Positions 59,290 to 64,000 of a DNA stretch of 64,000 nucleotides are shown one piece after another. This DNA is from Tricholoma matsutake (Eukaryota > Basidiomycota > Agaricomycetes > Agaricales > Tricholomataceae), in the NCBI GenBank assembly GCA_026075535.2, contig AP026542.1:10106001-10170000 (forward strand), written 5' to 3'. The notes under the pieces are model-generated. The model did not search any database, was not told where the DNA came from, and worked only from the letters and a program-made list of their open reading frames with translations. Position numbers and translations under genes: made by a program. Positions within the stretch are counted from its first letter, which is position 1; every line of letters begins with the position of its first letter.

Positions 59290-61763
59290 CTAAAAACCCT
59301 TGTCCTCAATTGCAGGGAGAGCTCTCCCCTTTTCTTCTTCATTGAGCTCCTTCATAATTGCTTGGATCTTCGAGTAGGCTTCTTCACCTTTCTTCTTTGG
59401 GAATGACCAGTTCTCGGTCCTCATTTCCCCTTTCTTGTGTTCAGTCGCTTTGTGTCCAGGCTGGTGACACACAAAGTACAGTCCCTTCTTCATGTGCTTG
59501 ATCCTCTCCTGGTAGGAGAGTCAGTTGATTTTGAGTGGGGTCTCCTTCACTCTAGAGCTCAGGAGCTTCTTTGCCAAAGTCTCCTGTGCTTTTCCTGCTA
59601 TGGCTTTCACTCTCCTCCACTGTCCATCATACTTGGAGGCAGTGTTGATCATTCCTTCCAAGGTTGTAGGGATTGTTTCCATATTGAATACTCTTTCAAG
59701 GAGCTTGGGGCTCAGCCCATCCATAAAGAGTTTAATAAGGGTGGTATCGTCGTCATTGATTCCTGCCTTCTCTTGCAAGATTTGGAACTGCACGATGTAG
59801 TCCTCCAGGTCCTGTCTCTAGGGCATGACATGGGTACAGGTAACACCATGATAATCCAGTCATGGGTATGCATGGGTATGGGTACAGGTTTGGATTTCTG
59901 TACCCAAGGCAACACTGTACCCTTACCCATAGTGTCACAGGTTTATCCAGTACCAGACCTGAGGTCTGATCATAGTCATGTACTGACTTTGTTGATCGAT
60001 CAACTACCTCACACTACCACCACCACCACCCTCTCTCTGGCAACAACCACCACCTCTAGGCAACAACAAAGACAATGGCCACCACTTACCCCTCTTTAGG
60101 CAACAATGACTGCCACCAACCCCTCCCTCGCTTCTAAAGTGAGTGGAGGGTTTTCCTGTTTCATTCTAGGCAACAATGACCAACACCAACTGCCACCCTC
60201 ACTTCAAAAGTGAGTGGAGGGTTTTCCTGTTTTATTTTAGATGCAATGACCGCAACTAACCCCTCCCTCACTTCAAAAGCAAGTGGAGGGGTTTCTTGTT
60301 TTGTTCTAGGTGACTACAGCTACCAACACCCCCCTGTTGTCTCAAATGTGAGCAGGGGGTTCATCTCATCTACCACTGACTACCAACACTGTAGGGCAGG
60401 ACAATGAGGAGGAGGGCAGGACCATGAGGACCATGACAATGGTGAGGGCAAGACCATGACAATGACAATGATGAGGGCAAGACAACAACAACAACAACAG
60501 CAATGAGGGCAAGGACCACAACAACAAGGAGGGAAAGATGACAACAATGACAATGACTACAGCAAGACCATGATGATGACAATGAGGGCAAGATGATGAT
60601 GATGATTATGAGGGCAAGACCACAATGACAACAACAAGGGCAAGACCATGACAACAACAACAGGGGCAGGATCACAACAACAATGATGAGGGCACAACAA
60701 CAACAACAACAATGAGGGCAGGAGAATGACAACAAGGATGAGGACACAAGGACCACCACCATGACAGCACCCCCAACTGCTGCCATGAGCAACTGCTCGT
60801 GGGGTAGAAACAGGATGCAATGAGGATGGGGATGATGAGAAGGCACCACCCACCCTCTCTTGCTGCAAACACGAGCAGAGGAGTGTCTTATTCTGTTCTT
60901 GGGGACTACAGGCACCACCCCCCCCTCTCTTACTACAAACATGAGAGGGGGGGTTCTCTTAATGTAATTAGTTCAATTAAATACATGTATATGTTGAAAC
61001 CCACAAAAACCATGGATAACCCACAAAAACCATGGGTAACCCACAAAAACCCACAAAAACCCACAGAAACCCACAGTAATACTGTACCCATACCCATGCA
61101 GATACAGTATTGATGGGTATGGGTAAGGGTACACGAAAATATACCCAGGGGTTACCCATGTCACTCCCTACCCATCCCTGTTTCAGGTTTTTCCTATCTG
61201 TCCTGGCTCTGCCAGCTTTGTCAATTGGTGTGAATGCTGTCTTGAGTGCCACTTCAAAGGTTGATGAGGTCCCTAGGTCTTCCTTCTCTGCCCAGGTCTG
61301 TGCCTAGGGTGTGGCAGTTCCTCCATTCATAAATGACAATGCAAAGATGATCTTTTTCTCATCAGTGTCATAGATTCCATGGTTCACTCAAATAGAGTTT
61401 CACTTCTTGTAAGAACTTTGCAGTTCTAGTTTGGTCCCCTGTGAAGTCAGATGGGGTTCGGATTCTGATTTCTTTGGTCAACATGGTAGGTTCAGTAGAC
61501 ATGTCATCATTGGATAGGGAGACTGGGTCTCATTCTGTGGTTTCTTCTTTATCCAAAGGTCTGAAATCTTCTTCATCAAGGTACTGTGGTTCCTCATCTC
61601 TTGTTCTCTTTGAGAACCACTTCTGTGCTGGTTCTGAGTATTGTACTAATTGACCCTGGTATCTATACCATGGGGTTCTTCCTGATGATGATGCTCCTGT
61701 CGGAGGTCTGTCTGGGCTTTGTCTGAGAGACATTGTGTCTGCATCTAGGTAGGTGGACTTCAT
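59290..61763 (-). pseudogene. Family A gag, split by a 1.36-kb insertion
   Basis: Minus strand, ATG at 61763 (MKSTYLDADTMSLRQS), 17 nt after the LTR. N-terminal part 61763-61177: IRTPSDFTGDQTRTAKFLQE, YDTDEKK-like region with stops, VALKTAFTPIDKAGRARTDR. C-terminal part 59815-59290: DLEDYIVQFQILQEKAGIND, LIKLFMDGLSPKLLERV, then GLYFVCHQPGHKATEHKK, a zinc knuckle with its first Cys changed to Tyr. Capsid assembly is the family role. Without the insertion KNLKQ joins DLEDYIVQ, the expected Ty3 gag order. Confidence 0.82.
59816..61176. mobile_element. Minisatellite-rich insertion with imperfect TIRs and CCTGT duplication
   Basis: Flanked by CCTGT (59811-59815 and 61177-61181). Ends are imperfect inverted repeats sharing AGGG-NN-TGACATGGGTA. 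Inside: three units of about 71 bp (AGTGGAGGGTTTTCCTG at about 60140, 60212, 60285), an AACAACAA/GAGGGCAAGACCATGAC array (60395-60760) and a CCCACAAAAACC array (61000-61080). No transposase. Translation of these arrays gives long meaningless frames, which I leave out. Confidence 0.75.
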
Positions 61764-61766
61764 GGA

Positions 61767-61778
61767 TCAGCTTGACCT
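61767..61778 (-). promoter_or_regulatory. Self-complementary primer-binding site of family A
   Basis: On the minus strand AGGTCAAGCTGA begins 2 nt after the 5' LTR. It is the exact 12-nt complement of TCAGCTTGACCT, which starts at 62083 in the LTR, 32 nt after the TATA box. See findings. Confidence 0.75.
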
Positions 61779-61780
61779 TT

Positions 61781-62370
61781 TGTTAAGACTATAAGTCCTT
61801 AACTCACCCTTGGCTTCATGTGTCACAGTTGGAGGCTTTCCAACTGTATCAGTATTGCACTAGGAGGCTTTCCTAGCATATTGGCCTCTGGCCTTCACTT
61901 GGGTGCTTCCTCAAGTTGTTATGGCTATCCATACTCAGAGGCTTTCTGAGTAGACTGTTTGTTTATGTATCACAGTTGGAGGCTTTCCAACTGTCAAGTT
62001 TGGGTTATCACAGCTAGGGGCTTCCTAAGCTGTCAAGTGTTCTGGTTGAGTTTAAGACCATTGGTTGAATTAGGTCAAGCTGAGGAATACATAGAATGTA
62101 GCTACAGCTTATATACAGTTCTAAACTGCCTATCATCCAATCAGAAGGCCAGATGTTTATCAAGTAAATAATAAGGAGAACAATAGAGAAGTAAGTCTCA
62201 TGCTTAGTGTGAGGTGTCTGATGTCACAGATCCAATGCCAAGGATCTAATGTCAAGGAGTGCTGCGGCACAGCATGTCAATCAGTGGGAGTCAGATCGGA
62301 GTGAGTCCAGTCAAGTCAAAGGAGAAATGAAATGCCTGGTCTTGCCAGTTACGATATGGAAATCATAACA
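61781..62370 (-). repeat. 5' LTR of family A (minus strand)
   Basis: 590 bp, in its own sense TGTTATGATTTCC...AGTCTTAACA; matches the solo LTR at 50142-50826. TATATAAG (minus strand, 62115-62108) sets a predicted start at 62083. Family A gag begins directly downstream, so this is the 5' LTR. The family's 3' LTR is missing; the structure ends instead with a family B LTR. Confidence 0.85.
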
Positions 62371-62375
62371 CATTT

Positions 62376-62660
62376 AATAGCAGTAATATTTCACATGAAA
62401 AGTTCACTGTATTCATTGGAATTTTAATCTTAGTGCTTGTAGCAAGGAAAATGACTGACCTATCATCATATCCACCTGTGTCAAGTGGTTCATCAACAAG
62501 CATCTCATCGATGGCCTTCCACACTTCTTTGTCAGAAACCAGAGGCTCTGATCCAAGGGAGATGGTATTGTCTTCAACCTCCACAATCCTAGGCTCTTCA
62601 GGTTCTTCAGGTTCAATCCTCCTTCTCTTACCTTCTCATACCATCAGGTGCTCTTCCAAT
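62376..62660 (-). pseudogene. Fragment encoding an acidic protein segment
   Basis: Minus strand: RRRIEPEEPEEPRIVEVEDN, then ISLGSEPLVSDKEVWKAIDE and LDTGGYDDRSVIFL. Protein-like and acidic. I do not recognise it; it may be downstream coding sequence of the Copia-type element or another TE ORF cut by the family A LTR. Confidence 0.4.
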
Positions 62661-62843
62661 GGTTACAGATTTTTTGCACTGCATGGAAGTTGCATTTGCT
62701 TAAGGGTGTCTCGAGCTTGCTGATATTCAGCATAAACCAAACAAGAGGTAGAGGCAGTGCCCATATATGCCTGTGCAGGCAGTTGGTGGTGAGGTCCCTT
62801 GTGGGAGTGTGGTCGCGCTGTTCGATGCACTGAGTGAGCAGCA

Positions 62844-63707
62844 TCAGCAGTATGATGGTGCCATTGCCATTTCTGGTGGTATAGGCACTGGAGGCAAGGT
62901 GGGTATGCTTATCTTTTGGCTTATCCTCCTTAGACTTTTTGTTCCCATGTCATCCATGCTTTCAGGATGAATCTCCGTTGTCATTTTGCCTTTCTTTGGG
63001 CTGCCATTTATGGTTGTTTCCCTTGCACTTGACAGCAGAAAGTTTATTGGCCTGAGGTGGGCCAGTGGGCTTTCCAACTGCTGTGCACCTAGAGGCTTCA
63101 GCAACAATGGAGTCTTGACATATTTCAACATTAAGGCACTGGTCACAGTCATGTTAAGGAGGAAAGTGAATTGTACTCATGCAGCATCACAGCAAGTAGA
63201 ATTATTGCTTGGACTAGTTTGGGAATGGCAACATTGGCAGCCATGAGGCACTCAAATTTGTCTGCCATTTTAGTGATCTCTGGCACAGGGTTCACAGCCA
63301 GGATTCTGATCGCTATCATGGACCTAAAGTCCACAAAGACTTGGGAGGGGCCATCGACACCATAATCAGTGCAAATGAGATCCCACACCTCCTCAGTAGT
63401 GTCCTTGGTGTTGGCATGGTGCTGAATGGAGGGGGCCAATGCTTCCAATGGCCTGGTCATTTTTGTTGCTCCAGGTCTGGAGCTTGGCAAGAGCATCTGC
63501 TACCACCGTAACATTAGTCACCATTAGGGTAGGCACCTGGGGCAGTTTGGATTCTGCTCTGCTTGTTATCTGCCAGAGGCCCTGTGACCTGAGCCACACC
63601 TTCATTGAGTTGGCCCATTGAATATAATTCAATCCATCAAACATCTGAACAAGTTTCTTGAGGGTTGAAGACATGATTGTTGGTAAAGTGGCTGTAAAAG
63701 TGCTCAA
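62844..63707 (-). pseudogene. Copia-type (UBN2-like) gag, broken by frameshifts
   Basis: Minus strand from ATG 63707 (an inner ATG at MSSTLKKLVQ is also possible). LVQMFDGLNYIQWANSMKVW and LRSQGLWQI are the classic Ty1/Copia gag start; SIQHHANTKDTTEEVWDLIC and ITKMADKFECLMAANVAI follow in the next frame, and KGKMTTEIHPESMDDMG in a further one. Frame breaks at about 63450 and 63150. The remaining pol is not seen in the window. Confidence 0.7.
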
Positions 63708-64000
63708 TCAGTTTCTGCCTCATTAAAACACATTCCTTAACAATGTTGGGTAAAAGCACTCCTTCAGAGTGTGAAAAACCCTAGTCATGCTAGGTTTTAA
63801 TGCAGCTCACAAAGAGTGCAAGGTTATAGTTTGGAGACTATGAAGTCAACATCATTTGCAGCCAGTTAAGGCATGTTCATGATGTGCCCAGCAGGGCCCA
63901 TAACCTGTTGGAGCAGACTATATATGCTGCACAGCAGAAGAGACAACATGCTCCTTATAACCTACCTGAGGTTTGTATAGACTTACAGCTAGGGTTAGCA
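63708..64000. other. Presumed leader/LTR sequence of the Copia-type element
   Basis: No frame. On the minus strand a TATATA stretch near 63930 and the position just upstream of gag suggest the 5' LTR/leader, but LTR borders and a primer site could not be fixed within the window. Confidence 0.3.

Noticed and set aside
60370..60942. 190-codon minus-strand hydrophobic protein
   Set aside because: Translation of an AACAACAA/GAGGGCAAGACC minisatellite; no start context, no splice logic, repeat-driven composition.
61776..62375. Solo LTR reading of 61781-62370 based on near-duplicate flanks CCTTT / CATTT
   Set aside because: Gag of the same orientation and the 12-nt primer complement start directly after it, so it is the 5' LTR; the 4-of-5 flank match is likely chance.

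Overview
This window comes from a filamentous fungus, almost certainly a basidiomycete of the Agaricomycetes. The host genes are split by many introns of about 45-60 bp with GT-AG ends, and they encode fungal families: a Dal5-type permease, an A1 aspartic protease, a Rex-type exonuclease and an F-box-like protein. Roughly two thirds of the sequence is transposable-element DNA. I see no prokaryotic signals, CRISPR array or rRNA gene.

Layout. (1) 1-3287: the 3' part of a Ty3-type chromovirus (family C here), with pol and a chromodomain on the + strand and a 3' LTR. (2) 3288-6795: CpG-poor repeats, including two copies of a tRNA-like (SINE-like) repeat and one gene fragment. (3) 6796-17978: a complete but inactivated Ty3-type element with both LTRs, gag-PR-RT-RH-IN, a hAT-like MITE inside the integrase, and an antisense spliced accessory gene between pol and the 3' LTR. 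(4) 18136-24484: a small MITE, then a DIRS-order (Ngaro-like) element with split direct repeats A1 ... B1-A2-B2, reverse transcriptase, RNase H and tyrosine recombinase. A solo LTR with a 5-bp duplication sits in A2. (5) 24.5-44.6 kb: the gene island. It holds an F-box-like protein, a HIT zinc-finger protein, a DEDDh RNA exonuclease, a 17-exon MFS transporter, two hypothetical genes, a secreted or GPI-type aspartic protease and a two-TM hypothetical protein. (6) 44.6-49.75 kb: CpG-poor repeats, a 443-bp foldback MITE and a tandem duplication of about 650 bp. (7) 49.75-64 kb: a nested retrotransposon cluster. A second family C copy on the + strand is cut by a solo LTR and then, inside its integrase region, by a minus-strand element. 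That minus-strand structure is a chimera of two families (gag/PR of family A joined to PR/RT/RH/IN/chromodomain of family B) and carries a 1.36-kb minisatellite-rich insertion. A minus-strand Copia-type gag closes the window.

The main hunting results are these. Two independent chromovirus families (A and C) have a primer-binding site, placed exactly 2 nt after the 5' LTR, that is complementary to the predicted 5' end of their own transcript; this is the self-priming layout known from Tf1/sushi elements. The 11-kb Ty3 element carries an antisense four-exon gene with a Zn2Cys6-like cysteine cluster. Nonsense codons in the TEs are almost all CGA-to-TGA, a directional CpG decay that the gene island does not show. 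The gene island genes appear to be unrelated housekeeping or accessory loci rather than a cluster with one function.
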